This document shows, one piece after another, positions 5,816 through 11,745 of a DNA stretch of 11,745 nt. Position 1 is the stretch's first letter. Every line of letters starts with the position of its first letter. The position numbers and the translations under genes are program-made. Under the pieces are notes generated by a model. The model ran no database searches and was not told the origin of the DNA. It was given only the letters and a program-made list of their open reading frames with translations. The DNA lies in the NCBI GenBank assembly GCA_910587875.1, contig CAJUOD010000090.1:1-11745 (forward strand), given 5' to 3'. The stretch comes from an uncultured Oscillibacter sp. Its GTDB lineage: Bacteria > Bacillota > Clostridia > Oscillospirales > Oscillospiraceae.

Positions 5816-6202
5816 ATGCAATGGCAGTTTTCCAACGACGCCCCCATTTATACCCAGCTGATTCAGCAGGTGAAGGTGGGCATCGTCAACGGCGCGTTCC
5901 CGCCCGGGGAACGATTGCCCTCAGTGCGGGACATGGCCACGGAGGCCGGGGTGAACCCCAACACCATGCAGAGGGCCCTGGCGGAGCTGGAGCGGGACGG
6001 GCTGGTCTACAGCCAGCGGACCGCGGGAAGATTTGTGACGGAGGACAACGCTATGATCAACACGGCGAAGCGGAGCCTGGCTGAGCGGCACGTGAAGACG
6101 TTTCTGGAGGCCATGCTCCGGCTGGGCTTCCGGAAGGAGGAGATCGTCGAACTGATCTCACGGGAATTGGGAGAGGAGGAATCGGATCATGCCAGTGCTT
6201 GA
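5816..6202 (+). CDS. GntR-family regulator, YtrA subfamily
   Basis: A 128-residue repressor-type protein. The winged helix-turn-helix occupies about residues 10-76, with the family pattern LPSVRDMATEAGVNPNTMQR and the wing DGLVYSQRTAGRFV. A short all-helical tail of about 45 residues follows, too short for a FadR or HutC ligand domain; this small size defines the YtrA subfamily, usually encoded beside ABC transporter genes. I chose ATG at 5816 (MQWQFSNDAP) because AGGAGG (5802-5807) is 8 bases upstream. A GTG at 5807 would overlap that site. The stop overlaps the start of the ABC ATPase gene by 14 bases, so the two are translationally coupled. In studied relatives such operons are induced by cell-wall-active compounds; the signal here is not visible. 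Confidence 0.95.
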   Translation: MQWQFSNDAPIYTQLIQQVKVGIVNGAFPPGERLPSVRDMATEAGVNPNTMQRALAELERDGLVYSQRTAGRFVTEDNAMINTAKRSLAERHVKTFLEAMLRLGFRKEEIVELISRELGEEESDHASA

Positions 6203-6884
6203 GTGCAAGGGGCTGACCAAGCGGTTCGGGAGGACCACGGCCCTGGATGAGGTGTCGCTGACCATTGAGCCGGGACGCATCGTGGGCCTGCTGGGGCCCA
6301 ACGGCAGCGGCAAGACTACCTTAATTAAATTGGCCAACGGCCTGCTGACCCCGGACGGGGGCTACATCGCCGTGTGCGGCAGCGCGCCGGGGAGGGAGAG
6401 CCACGCCCTGGTGAGCTACCTCCCGGAGCGGACGGCCATCCCCACCTGGATGACGGCCCGGCAGCTGCTGGACTTCTACGGGGACTTTTACCGGGACTTC
6501 CGCCGGGACGCGGCGGAGGAGATGCTGGACCACCTGGGCATCCAGCCTGCCCAGGCCGTGAAGCAGATGTCCAAGGGCACCCGGGAGAAGGTCCAGCTCA
6601 TCATGGTCATGAGCCGGGCGGCGAAGCTCTATCTTCTGGATGAGCCTATCGGCGGCGTGGACCCGGCCACCCGGGACTATATTCTCTCCACCATCATCGG
6701 CAACTACAACCCCGAGGCGGCGGTGGTCATCTCCACCCACCTGATCTCCGACGTGGAGAAGGTGCTGGACGAGGTTATTTTTATCAACCAGGGCCATATC
6801 ATGCTCCAGTCCACCGCGGACGACATCCGGGAGGAGAAGGGCATGAGCGTGGACGCGCTGTTCCGGGAGGTGTTCAAATGCTGA
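6189..6884 (+). CDS. ABC transporter ATP-binding protein
   Basis: A 231-residue cytoplasmic ATPase that powers the permease encoded next. Walker A is GPNGSGKT (36-43), the signature is MSKGTREK (127-134, a variant of LSGGQ), Walker B is LYLLDEP (147-153) with E152, and the H-loop is ISTH (181-184). At the Q-loop position the sequence is SYLPERTAIP, with Glu where Gln is commonest; this is frequent in ABC-2 type exporter ATPases. The ATG at 6189 has AGGAGGA 8 bases upstream within the GntR gene. The gene overlaps the permease by 7 bases, so regulator, ATPase and permease form one coupled unit. The likely role is export or cell-envelope stress defence, as for YtrB-type ATPases; the substrate is unknown. 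Confidence 0.95.
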   Translation: MPVLECKGLTKRFGRTTALDEVSLTIEPGRIVGLLGPNGSGKTTLIKLANGLLTPDGGYIAVCGSAPGRESHALVSYLPERTAIPTWMTARQLLDFYGDFYRDFRRDAAEEMLDHLGIQPAQAVKQMSKGTREKVQLIMVMSRAAKLYLLDEPIGGVDPATRDYILSTIIGNYNPEAAVVISTHLISDVEKVLDEVIFINQGHIMLQSTADDIREEKGMSVDALFREVFKC

Positions 6885-7693
6885 GGAAACTGTTGAAGCA
6901 CGAGTTCCGTGCCACGGGGCGGATCATGCTGCCCATGTATCTCATCCTGCTGGTCACCGCCCTGGGCTCCAACCTGGCGGGCCGGGGGATGCTGGACGGG
7001 CGGTCCGACGTTTTGAGGATCCTGGGCGTTTTGATTGTCACGGCCTTCGGCCTCACCATTTTTGGGGTCCTTCTGCTGTCCTTTGTGCTGATGATCCAGC
7101 GGTTCTACAAGAACCTTCTCCAGGACGAGGGCTATCTGATGTTCACCCTGCCCGTGTCCGTCCACCAGCACATCTGGTCAAAGCTCATCGTCTCCGTGGT
7201 CTGGTTTGCCGCCACAATTCTGGCCATCATTGCGGCGAGCCTGATTGTGGCCTACCAAAGAGGCTTCCTGTGGGAGTTCTTCGACGTCCTGCGCTGGTTC
7301 TTCGAGGGTCTCCAAAAGCTGAAAATCAGCGAGACTCTCAACGGCACCGCATACCTTGTGGAGTTCGCTGTTTTGATGTTCCTGGCCATGGCGGCCTTTG
7401 CCCTCCAGTTCTACGCCGCCCTGGCGGCGGGGCACAGCCGGGCCAACCACAAGATGGTCTGGTCCGTGGCCTGGTTCTTCGGCTTCCAGTTCGCCCTGCA
7501 ATTCCTGGGCTCTCTGCTGTTCATTACCCTGGACCGGCTGCACATTCCCTTCCCCTTCCATCTGGAGATCCAGTCCGCCACCGTGGCGATACATGTGGGT
7601 CTGCTGCTGGCCATTGGGTGCGTGGTGGTCTACGGCGCAATTTTTTACGCCGTCACCACTTTCTTCTTGAAAAGACACCTGAACCTGGAGTAA
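6878..7693 (+). CDS. ABC-2-type transporter permease, six membrane segments
   Basis: A 271-residue integral membrane partner of the upstream ATPase. Hydrophobic segments lie at about 16-34, 48-73, 102-125, 160-184, 193-218 and 235-264. The basic N-terminus MLRKLLKHEFRATGR and the stretch DEGYLMFTLPVSVHQHIWSK (83-102) are typical of Firmicute ABC-2 permeases encoded with small GntR regulators. The start at 6878 overlaps the end of the ATPase gene, with GGGAGG a few bases before it. One permease gene is present, so the transporter would be a homodimer, or would pair with a permease encoded elsewhere. The substrate is unknown. Confidence 0.9.
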   Translation: MLRKLLKHEFRATGRIMLPMYLILLVTALGSNLAGRGMLDGRSDVLRILGVLIVTAFGLTIFGVLLLSFVLMIQRFYKNLLQDEGYLMFTLPVSVHQHIWSKLIVSVVWFAATILAIIAASLIVAYQRGFLWEFFDVLRWFFEGLQKLKISETLNGTAYLVEFAVLMFLAMAAFALQFYAALAAGHSRANHKMVWSVAWFFGFQFALQFLGSLLFITLDRLHIPFPFHLEIQSATVAIHVGLLLAIGCVVVYGAIFYAVTTFFLKRHLNLE

Positions 7694-7696
7694 ACT

Positions 7697-7730
7697 AGAT
7701 TCCATAATGCAACTCATTATGGAGGAATCT
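7697..7730 (+). promoter_or_regulatory. Hairpin enclosing the ribosome binding site of the COG2426 gene
   Basis: CCATAATG (7702-7709) and CATTATGG (7715-7722) pair over 8 bases around a CAACT loop. The stem continues with AGATT (7697-7701) and AATCT (7726-7730), leaving AGG (7723-7725) as a one-sided bulge. The GGAGG ribosome binding site (7721-7725) is therefore half paired and half bulged, and the ATG follows at 7732. No T-run follows, so it is not an intrinsic terminator. It may lower translation of the next gene, or insulate it from the upstream operon. Confidence 0.65.
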
Positions 7731-7731
7731 C

Positions 7732-8217
7732 ATGCTGTTCTCAGAGAGCTTTTTAGAAACCATGTCCGGCGAGCTGCTGATGACCTTCCTGGTGGCCATG
7801 GTCCCGGTGATTGAGCTCCGGGGGGCCATCCCGGCGGGCATCGCCGCGGGGCTGCCCCCGGCCCTGACCTGCATCGCCGCCGTCGCCGGGAATCTGGTGC
7901 CCGCCCCCTTCATCATCGTGCTGGGGCGGCGGGTGGCGAACTGGCTTCGGGGGACCCGGTTCTTCGGGCCCAAGATCGCCTGGCTGGAGCGCCGGGCCCA
8001 CCTCAAGGGGCGGCTGGTACGGAAGTATCGCCTGGCGGGGCTGGTGATTCTGGTGGGGATTCCCCTGCCGGGGACCGGGGCCTGGACCGGGGCGCTGGTG
8101 GCCTCCGTGCTGGATATCCGGATGCGGCATGCCCTGCCCGCCATCTTCCTGGGGCTGGTCATCGCGGCGGCGATTACCACCGCCATTACGCTTGGCCTAT
8201 TTGGGCTGTTTATTTGA
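7732..8217 (+). CDS. Small integral membrane protein, COG2426 'small multidrug export' family
   Basis: A 161-residue membrane protein of the Sm_multidrug_ex family. Hydrophobic segments lie at about 13-27, 42-66, 100-127 and 133-160. Two glycine/proline-rich loops mark the family: VIELRGAIPAGIA (26-38) and GIPLPGTGAWTGALVAS (109-125). Similar loops occur in the DedA group, where they form re-entrant structures around an acidic residue and an arginine; E28 and R30 may be equivalents. The multidrug label is historical, and the real substrate is unknown. The start at 7732 has GGAGG 6 bases upstream, held in a hairpin. The gene lies 38 bases after the ABC permease and 14 bases before a lipoprotein gene, so it is probably co-transcribed with both. 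Confidence 0.88.
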   Translation: MLFSESFLETMSGELLMTFLVAMVPVIELRGAIPAGIAAGLPPALTCIAAVAGNLVPAPFIIVLGRRVANWLRGTRFFGPKIAWLERRAHLKGRLVRKYRLAGLVILVGIPLPGTGAWTGALVASVLDIRMRHALPAIFLGLVIAAAITTAITLGLFGLFI

Positions 8218-8231
8218 TAAAGGAGTACATG

Positions 8232-8810
8232 ATGAAAAAACGACTTGCGATATGCTGCGTCCTGGCCCTCTCCCTGGCCCTGCTGGCGGGGTGCAGCGTG
8301 ACCTCCCCCAGGGACGAGGAGTTCCAGAGGGACTGGGCGGACTCCATGGAGGAGGCCGCCGAGGACTTTGAGGACACCTGGGATAAGGCCTGGGCCGCCT
8401 GGGACAGCCGGGACGAGGACGGGAAGGACCACTACTGGAAGGTCCTGGACGCGGAGGGCCAGGAGCTGGGGACCGTCACGGACCCGGAACAGGTCGACGC
8501 CCTGGACGACCTCCTCAGCACCGACAGCCATCAGGAGACCCGCATGGCCGAGGATCCCGGCGACCCGGCTTACAGCTACGTTTACTGCCAGCAGGAGACC
8601 CTGAAGGCGGGGCAGAAGGCCGAAGACCGGAAGTATGAGAATCTGGGGCGCTTCAGCATCTCGGAGTCGGAGGACGTGGTGACCATGGAGATTCTGGAGG
8701 ACCTGCCCTCCCTGCTGAACGTGGACCTGGGAGACCTGCTGACCTTCACCGTCACCATCCCGGCGGAGACAGCGGAGACCCTGCGGGACCCCAGCCAGTT
8801 TCTGGACTGA
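8232..8810 (+). CDS. Unrecognised acidic lipoprotein
   Basis: A 192-residue predicted lipoprotein. The signal peptide MKKRLAICCVLALSLALLAG ends in a classic lipobox LAGC, with C21 as the lipidated residue. The mature part is very acidic: a helical, Asp/Glu/Trp-rich stretch (about 26-60), then a mixed region with WKVLDAEGQELGTVTDPEQV (64-83), and a C-terminal part ending TFTVTIPAETAETL. I recognise no domain. The start is the second of two adjacent ATGs (8229 and 8232), because AAAGGAG at 8219-8225 is better spaced (6 bases) for the second. It lies 14 bases after the COG2426 gene and is closed by a terminator, so it ends that transcript. It is presumably an outer-face membrane-anchored protein; a partnership with the neighbouring exporters is only a guess from position. 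Confidence 0.85.
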   Translation: MKKRLAICCVLALSLALLAGCSVTSPRDEEFQRDWADSMEEAAEDFEDTWDKAWAAWDSRDEDGKDHYWKVLDAEGQELGTVTDPEQVDALDDLLSTDSHQETRMAEDPGDPAYSYVYCQQETLKAGQKAEDRKYENLGRFSISESEDVVTMEILEDLPSLLNVDLGDLLTFTVTIPAETAETLRDPSQFLD

Positions 8811-8822
8811 ATTGAAACGGCG

Positions 8823-8855
8823 AAAAGGACGCGCCCCGCCGGCGCGTCCTTCTTC
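8823..8855 (+). terminator. Intrinsic terminator after the lipoprotein gene
   Basis: AAGGACGCGCC (8825-8835) and GGCGCGTCCTT (8841-8851) are perfect 11-base arms around a CCGCC loop, followed by a short T-rich tail (CTTC). The A-rich left flank and short tail suggest moderate efficiency. It ends the GntR-to-lipoprotein unit 13 bases after the last stop. Confidence 0.85.
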
Positions 8856-8869
8856 ATGGCCCCCGGCCC

Positions 8870-8898
8870 TTGACAAACCGGGGAATTTGGGGTAGATT
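8870..8898 (+). promoter_or_regulatory. Promoter of the flavodiiron gene
   Basis: A consensus -35 TTGACA (8870-8875) and TAGATT (8893-8898) are separated by an ideal 17 bases. The leader would be about 35 bases and ends in AAGGAGG (8924-8930). No operator repeat is evident. Confidence 0.8.
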
Positions 8899-8939
8899 AA
8901 CCTTGCAAAAGCGATAACCTATTAAGGAGGACAAGCGTC

Positions 8940-10145
8940 ATGCATAACGTGCGCAAGATTACATCCGACATCCTGCTCCTCGGCGGGTCCGACCGGCGGC
9001 TCAGCCTGTTTGAGAACGTGTTCCCCGTCCCCCGGGGCGTCAGCTACAACGCCTATCTCATCCGGGACGAGAAGACCGTCCTGCTGGACACGGCGGACAG
9101 CGCCGTGGGGGCCCACTTCTACGAGAACCTGGACCACGCCCTGGAGGGCCGGGCCCTGGACTATGTCATCGTCAACCACATGGAGCCGGACCACTGCTCC
9201 ACCCTGGGGGCGGTGCTCCGCACCCACCCGGAGGCCCAAATCGTGGCCAGCGCCAAGGCCGTCTCCATGATCGGCCAGTTCTTTGACGCCGACATCACGG
9301 GCCGCTGCCTGACGGTGAAGGAGGGGGACACCCTCTCCACCGGGCGGCATAACCTCACCTTCGTCATGGCCCCCATGGTCCACTGGCCGGAGGTCATGGT
9401 CACTTACGATACCACCGAAAAGGTCCTGTTCTCCGCCGACGCCTTCGGCACCTTCGGCGCGCTGAACGGGAACATCTTCGCCGACGAGGTGAACTTTGAG
9501 GCCGAGTGGCTCCCCGACGCCCGGCGGTACTACACCAACATTGTGGGCAAGTACGGCACCCAGGTCCAGACCCTGCTGAAAAAGGCGGCGGGACTGGACA
9601 TCCAGTACCTATGCCCCCTCCACGGCCCCATCTGGCGGGAGGACATCGGCTGGTTCGTGGAGAAATACCAGCGCTGGAGCAGCTACACCCCGGAGGACAA
9701 AACCGCCGCCATCTTCTGCGGCTCCATCTACGGCCACACGGAGAACGCCGCCGAGATCCTGGCCGCCCGCTTGGCGGACAAGGGCGTGCGGGGCGTGAAG
9801 CTCTACGACGTGTCCCACACCCACGTGTCCGACCTGGTGGCCGAGGCCTTCCGGTGCAGCCATCTGGTCTTCGCCTCCGCCACGTACAACGGGGAGATCT
9901 ACACCCCCATGGATAACTTCCTCCGGGATCTGAAGTCCCACGGTCTGCGGAACCGGACGGTGGGCCTCATCGAAAACGGCACCTGGGCCGCCGTCTCCGG
10001 CAAGCAGATGACGGAAATCCTGAACGGCATGAAGGACATGACCATCCTGGAGGGGACCGTCAGCCTGAAGTCCTCCGTCAAGGAGGCCCAGCGGGAGGGC
10101 CTGGAGGCCCTGGCCGACGCCCTGGCAAAGGATATCCTGGCCTGA
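8940..10145 (+). CDS. fprA: Class A flavodiiron protein (FprA-type; O2/NO reductase)
   Basis: A 401-residue cytoplasmic enzyme that reduces oxygen to water and/or NO to N2O, protecting anaerobic metabolism. Residues 1-250 are the metallo-beta-lactamase-like diiron domain with all expected ligands visible: H80, E82, D84 and H85 in NHMEPDHCS, H148 in MVHWPE, D167 in FSADAFG and H228 in CPLHGP. Residues 254-401 are a flavodoxin domain with an FMN phosphate loop GSIYGHTENA (261-270) and SATYNGEIYTPM (313-324). The length is normal for class A, with no rubredoxin or reductase extension, so electrons must come from a separate rubredoxin or flavoprotein not encoded here. The ATG at 8940 follows AAGGAGG by 9 bases. 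The gene is flanked by its own promoter and terminator, so it is a single-gene unit. Oxygen versus NO preference cannot be read from the sequence. Confidence 0.96.
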   Translation: MHNVRKITSDILLLGGSDRRLSLFENVFPVPRGVSYNAYLIRDEKTVLLDTADSAVGAHFYENLDHALEGRALDYVIVNHMEPDHCSTLGAVLRTHPEAQIVASAKAVSMIGQFFDADITGRCLTVKEGDTLSTGRHNLTFVMAPMVHWPEVMVTYDTTEKVLFSADAFGTFGALNGNIFADEVNFEAEWLPDARRYYTNIVGKYGTQVQTLLKKAAGLDIQYLCPLHGPIWREDIGWFVEKYQRWSSYTPEDKTAAIFCGSIYGHTENAAEILAARLADKGVRGVKLYDVSHTHVSDLVAEAFRCSHLVFASATYNGEIYTPMDNFLRDLKSHGLRNRTVGLIENGTWAAVSGKQMTEILNGMKDMTILEGTVSLKSSVKEAQREGLEALADALAKDILA

Positions 10146-10156
10146 ACAGAACAAGG

Positions 10157-10193
10157 AAAGACCGGCGCGGGAAATCCCACGCCGGTCTTTTTT
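10157..10193. terminator. Bidirectional terminator between fprA and khpA
   Basis: AAAGACCGGCG (10157-10167) pairs with CGCCGGTCTTT (10180-10190). After a C/A mismatch, GGG and CCC extend the stem to an AAAT loop. Six T residues (10188-10193) complete a strong plus-strand terminator for the flavodiiron gene. On the minus strand the tail (TCTTTCCTTGTTC) is weaker but usable for khpA. The khpA stop codon begins at the last T of the run. Confidence 0.92.
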
Positions 10194-10426
10194 CAATCCA
10201 TGATATCGACGGAGACCTTGAGGCCCTCCCGCTGGGCGCGGGAGCGGACTACGGTGCGGATCTCCTTGGCGATGCGCCCCTGCCGCCCGATGACTTTGCC
10301 CATGTCGTCGGGGGCGACGCGCAGCTCCAGGGTCAGCTCCTGATCGCCGGAGGCGGTCTCCGTGACGGTGACCGCGTCCGGGTCATCCACCAGATTCCGG
10401 GCGATATAGAGCAGCAAGTCCTTCAT
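10193..10426 (-). CDS. khpA: KH-domain RNA-binding protein KhpA (YlqC family)
   Basis: A 77-residue single type II KH domain protein. The RNA-binding loop is the GxxG motif GRQG (47-50) in DDMGKVIGRQGRIAKEIRTV, followed by the expected helix. In other Firmicutes KhpA pairs with KhpB and binds many RNAs, affecting cell division and elongation. The start at 10426 has GGAGGG 7 bases upstream, and the gene lies 15 bases after rpsP, the classic ffh-rpsP-khpA order. Its coding region ends directly at the shared terminator, so rimM, trmD and rplS, which usually follow, are absent from this locus. Confidence 0.95.
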   Translation of the reverse strand: MKDLLLYIARNLVDDPDAVTVTETASGDQELTLELRVAPDDMGKVIGRQGRIAKEIRTVVRSRAQREGLKVSVDIMD

Positions 10427-10441
10427 GCGCCGCCCTCCAGA

Positions 10442-10681
10442 TCAGAGGACGTCCACTTTTTTCAGCAGAGCCCGGACGGTGTCGGTGGGCTGGGCGCCGG
10501 ACTTGATCCAGGCCTGGGCCCGCTCCGCGTCAATCTTGATCTCGGCGGGGGAGACGCAGGGGTTGTACGTACCGATCTCCTCGATGAAGCGGCCGTCACG
10601 GGGGAAGCGGGAGTCCGCCACCACGACCCGGTAGAAGGGAGCCTTCTTCGCGCCCATGCGGCGCAGTCTGATCTTGACCAT
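10442..10681 (-). CDS. rpsP: 30S ribosomal protein S16
   Basis: A 79-residue ribosomal protein of the small subunit, needed for 16S rRNA folding. It begins with the family hallmark MVKIRLRRMGAKKAPFYRVV, has DSRFPRDGRFIEEIGTYNP in the middle, and ends in a short tail, so it is full length. The start at 10681 has GGAGG 9 bases upstream; longer open reading to 10747 lies in the A/T-rich promoter region and is not coding. It stands between ffh (86-base gap) and khpA (15-base gap). Confidence 0.98.
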   Translation of the reverse strand: MVKIRLRRMGAKKAPFYRVVVADSRFPRDGRFIEEIGTYNPCVSPAEIKIDAERAQAWIKSGAQPTDTVRALLKKVDVL

Positions 10682-10720
10682 GTTGTTGTACCTCCAAAAG
10701 TTTTGTAAATAAGATGATTT

Positions 10721-10747
10721 ATTATAAATGCTGCACTTTGTCTTCAA
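10721..10747 (-). promoter_or_regulatory. Possible promoter ahead of rpsP
   Basis: In the A/T-rich 86-base gap after ffh, the minus strand holds a perfect -10 TATAAT (10726-10721). The best -35 candidate, TTGAAG (10747-10742), is at a short 15-base spacing. It would give rpsP-khpA a supply independent of ffh, with a leader of about 32 bases. Confidence 0.45.
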
Positions 10748-10767
10748 AAATGCTCCGCACTTATAGC

Positions 10768-11745
10768 TTACCGAAACCGCTTCTTCCGTCCGAAGCCGTG
10801 GAGCCGGGAGGGGGCCTTTCCCATGCCTCCCAAAGCGCCCAGGCCGGGCATCCGCCCGCCCTTGCTCATCTGCTTCGTCAGCTCCCGCATCATGTCGAAC
10901 TGTTTCAGGAGGCGGTTCACGTCCACCACCTCCAGGCCGCAGCCCGCCGCGATGCGCTTCTTCCGGCTGGCGTTCAGCACCTGGGGGTTCTCCCGCTCCA
11001 GGGGGGTCATGGAGAGGATGATAGCCTCCGTCCGGGCCATGGCCTTCTCGTCGATGGAGGCGCCCTGCATCTGCTTGCCCAGGGCCCCGGGCATCATCCC
11101 TAAGAGCTGGCTCAGGTCGCCCATGTTCTTCAGCTGCTGGAGCTGGTCGTAATAGTCCTGGAGGGTGAAGCGGTTCTTGCGCAGCTTCTCCTCGATCTTG
11201 GCGGCCTGCTTTTCGTCGTAGGCCTGCTCCGCCTTCTCGATGAAGGAGAGCATGTCGCCCATGCCCAAAATGCGGGAGGCCATGCGGTCCGGATGGAAGG
11301 GCTCGATCATGTCCAGCTTCTCGCCGGTGCCCGCAAACTTGATGGGCTTCCCCGTGGCCGCCCGGATGGAGAGGGCCGCGCCGCCCCGGGCGTCGCCGTC
11401 CAGCTTGGTCAGGATGACCCCGTCGATGCCCAGGGCCTCGTCAAAGGCGGAGGCGGCGTTTACCGCGTCCTGGCCCGTCATGGCGTCGACCACCAGTAAA
11501 ATCTCATTGGGATGGACGGCGGCCTTCATCCGCTTCAGCTCGTCCATCAGATTCTCGTCCACGTGGAGCCGTCCGGCGGTGTCCAGGAAGACCATGTCGC
11601 TGCCGTGGTCCCGGGCGTGGCGGATGGCGTTCTCGGCGATTTTCACCGGGTCCCCCTGGCCCTCCTCGAAGACCGGGAGATCCAGCTGCCCGCCCACGAC
11701 CTTCAGCTGCTCGATGGCGGCGGGGCGGTACACGTCGCAGGCGGC
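10768..11745 (-). CDS. ffh: Signal recognition particle protein Ffh, C-terminal 325 residues (cut by window edge)
   Basis: The SRP54 GTPase that binds signal sequences and 4.5S/scRNA and delivers ribosomes to the membrane receptor FtsY. The fragment begins inside the G domain at AACDVYRPAAIEQL. It contains DTAGR (fragment residues 55-59, G3), VVDAMTGQDAVN (85-96), TKLDGDARGGAAL (113-125, G4) and FAGTGEKLDMIEPFHPDR (137-154). The Met-rich M domain (about 190-290) includes LLGMMPG (214-220), MTPLERENP (246-254) and the RNA-contact segment SRKKRIAAGCG (260-270). The tail is Gly/Met-rich and basic (SKGGRMPGLGALGGMGK). The N domain and P-loop are beyond the right edge. It ends with TAA and is followed by rpsP. 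A weak 4-base hairpin with TTTTT just after the stop might partly terminate. Confidence 0.97.
   Translation of the reverse strand, partial: AACDVYRPAAIEQLKVVGGQLDLPVFEEGQGDPVKIAENAIRHARDHGSDMVFLDTAGRLHVDENLMDELKRMKAAVHPNEILLVVDAMTGQDAVNAASAFDEALGIDGVILTKLDGDARGGAALSIRAATGKPIKFAGTGEKLDMIEPFHPDRMASRILGMGDMLSFIEKAEQAYDEKQAAKIEEKLRKNRFTLQDYYDQLQQLKNMGDLSQLLGMMPGALGKQMQGASIDEKAMARTEAIILSMTPLERENPQVLNASRKKRIAAGCGLEVVDVNRLLKQFDMMRELTKQMSKGGRMPGLGALGGMGKAPSRLHGFGRKKRFR

Noticed and set aside
7695..8876. Minus-strand open frame of 393 codons opposite COG2426 and the lipoprotein
   Set aside because: It has no recognisable domain or binding site, and the plus-strand genes have lipobox and membrane signatures, strong sites and sensible spacing.
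10682..10747. N-terminal extension of rpsP
   Set aside because: The added 22 codons are A/T-rich, contain the -10 box and do not fit S16, whose universal start is MVKIRLRR with a good ribosome binding site.
10748..10762. Terminator just after ffh (GTGC-GGA-GCAT then TTTTT on the minus strand)
   Set aside because: The stem is only 4 pairs including a G-U, so it is likely inefficient; left as a remark under ffh.

Overview
This is a GC-rich, gene-dense chromosomal window. The best guess is an anaerobic, high-GC member of the Clostridia/Oscillospiraceae type. The evidence is strong AGGAGG-type ribosome binding sites, Firmicute-style promoters, an ffh-rpsP-khpA cluster, a class A flavodiiron protein (an oxygen/NO-reducing enzyme common in anaerobes), a YtrA-type GntR regulator with ABC exporter genes, and a COG2426 small membrane protein. 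The genus cannot be fixed from the sequence alone. There are no tRNA or rRNA genes, insertion sequences, CRISPR arrays or phage genes, and no gene-free stretch longer than about 200 bases.

Layout, left to right. (1) Positions 1-1408, minus strand: a two-component system. An OmpR-type response regulator is followed 3 bases later by a sensor histidine kinase that runs off the left edge. (2) 1587-2489, plus strand: a divergent XRE-type regulator with one membrane segment and an extracytoplasmic domain. It ends at a bidirectional terminator shared with the next unit. (3) 2559-4641, minus strand: two CobW/COG0523-family GTPases. The promoter-proximal one has the CxCC motif and a very His-rich metal-binding segment. 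The distal one lacks CxCC and carries a Cys/His-containing C-terminal domain. Together they look like a metal (probably zinc) trafficking pair. (4) 4736-5623, minus strand: a multi-pass membrane protein resembling the YjdF/DUF2238 group.

(5) 5816-7693, plus strand: a translationally coupled operon of YtrA-subfamily GntR repressor, ABC ATPase and six-helix ABC permease. It is preceded by a strong promoter overlapped by a perfect 11-base inverted repeat, the probable autoregulatory operator. A matching half-site element lies in the divergent promoter of the DUF2238-like gene. (6) 7732-8810, plus strand: a COG2426 small export protein, whose ribosome binding site is buried in a hairpin, and an unrecognised acidic lipoprotein, closed by a terminator. 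(7) 8940-10142 plus stop, plus strand: a monocistronic flavodiiron protein with its own promoter. (8) 10193-11745, minus strand: khpA, rpsP and the C-terminal part of ffh, converging on the flavodiiron gene through a shared terminator. The usual downstream rimM-trmD-rplS genes are not there.

Most of the window is ordinary core and accessory chromosome. The parts that most deserve a second look are the GntR operator arrangement, the RBS-sequestering hairpin at 7697-7730, the paired and divergent CobW GTPases, and the membrane-anchored XRE regulator beside a two-component system. I see no clear evidence of a wholly new system.
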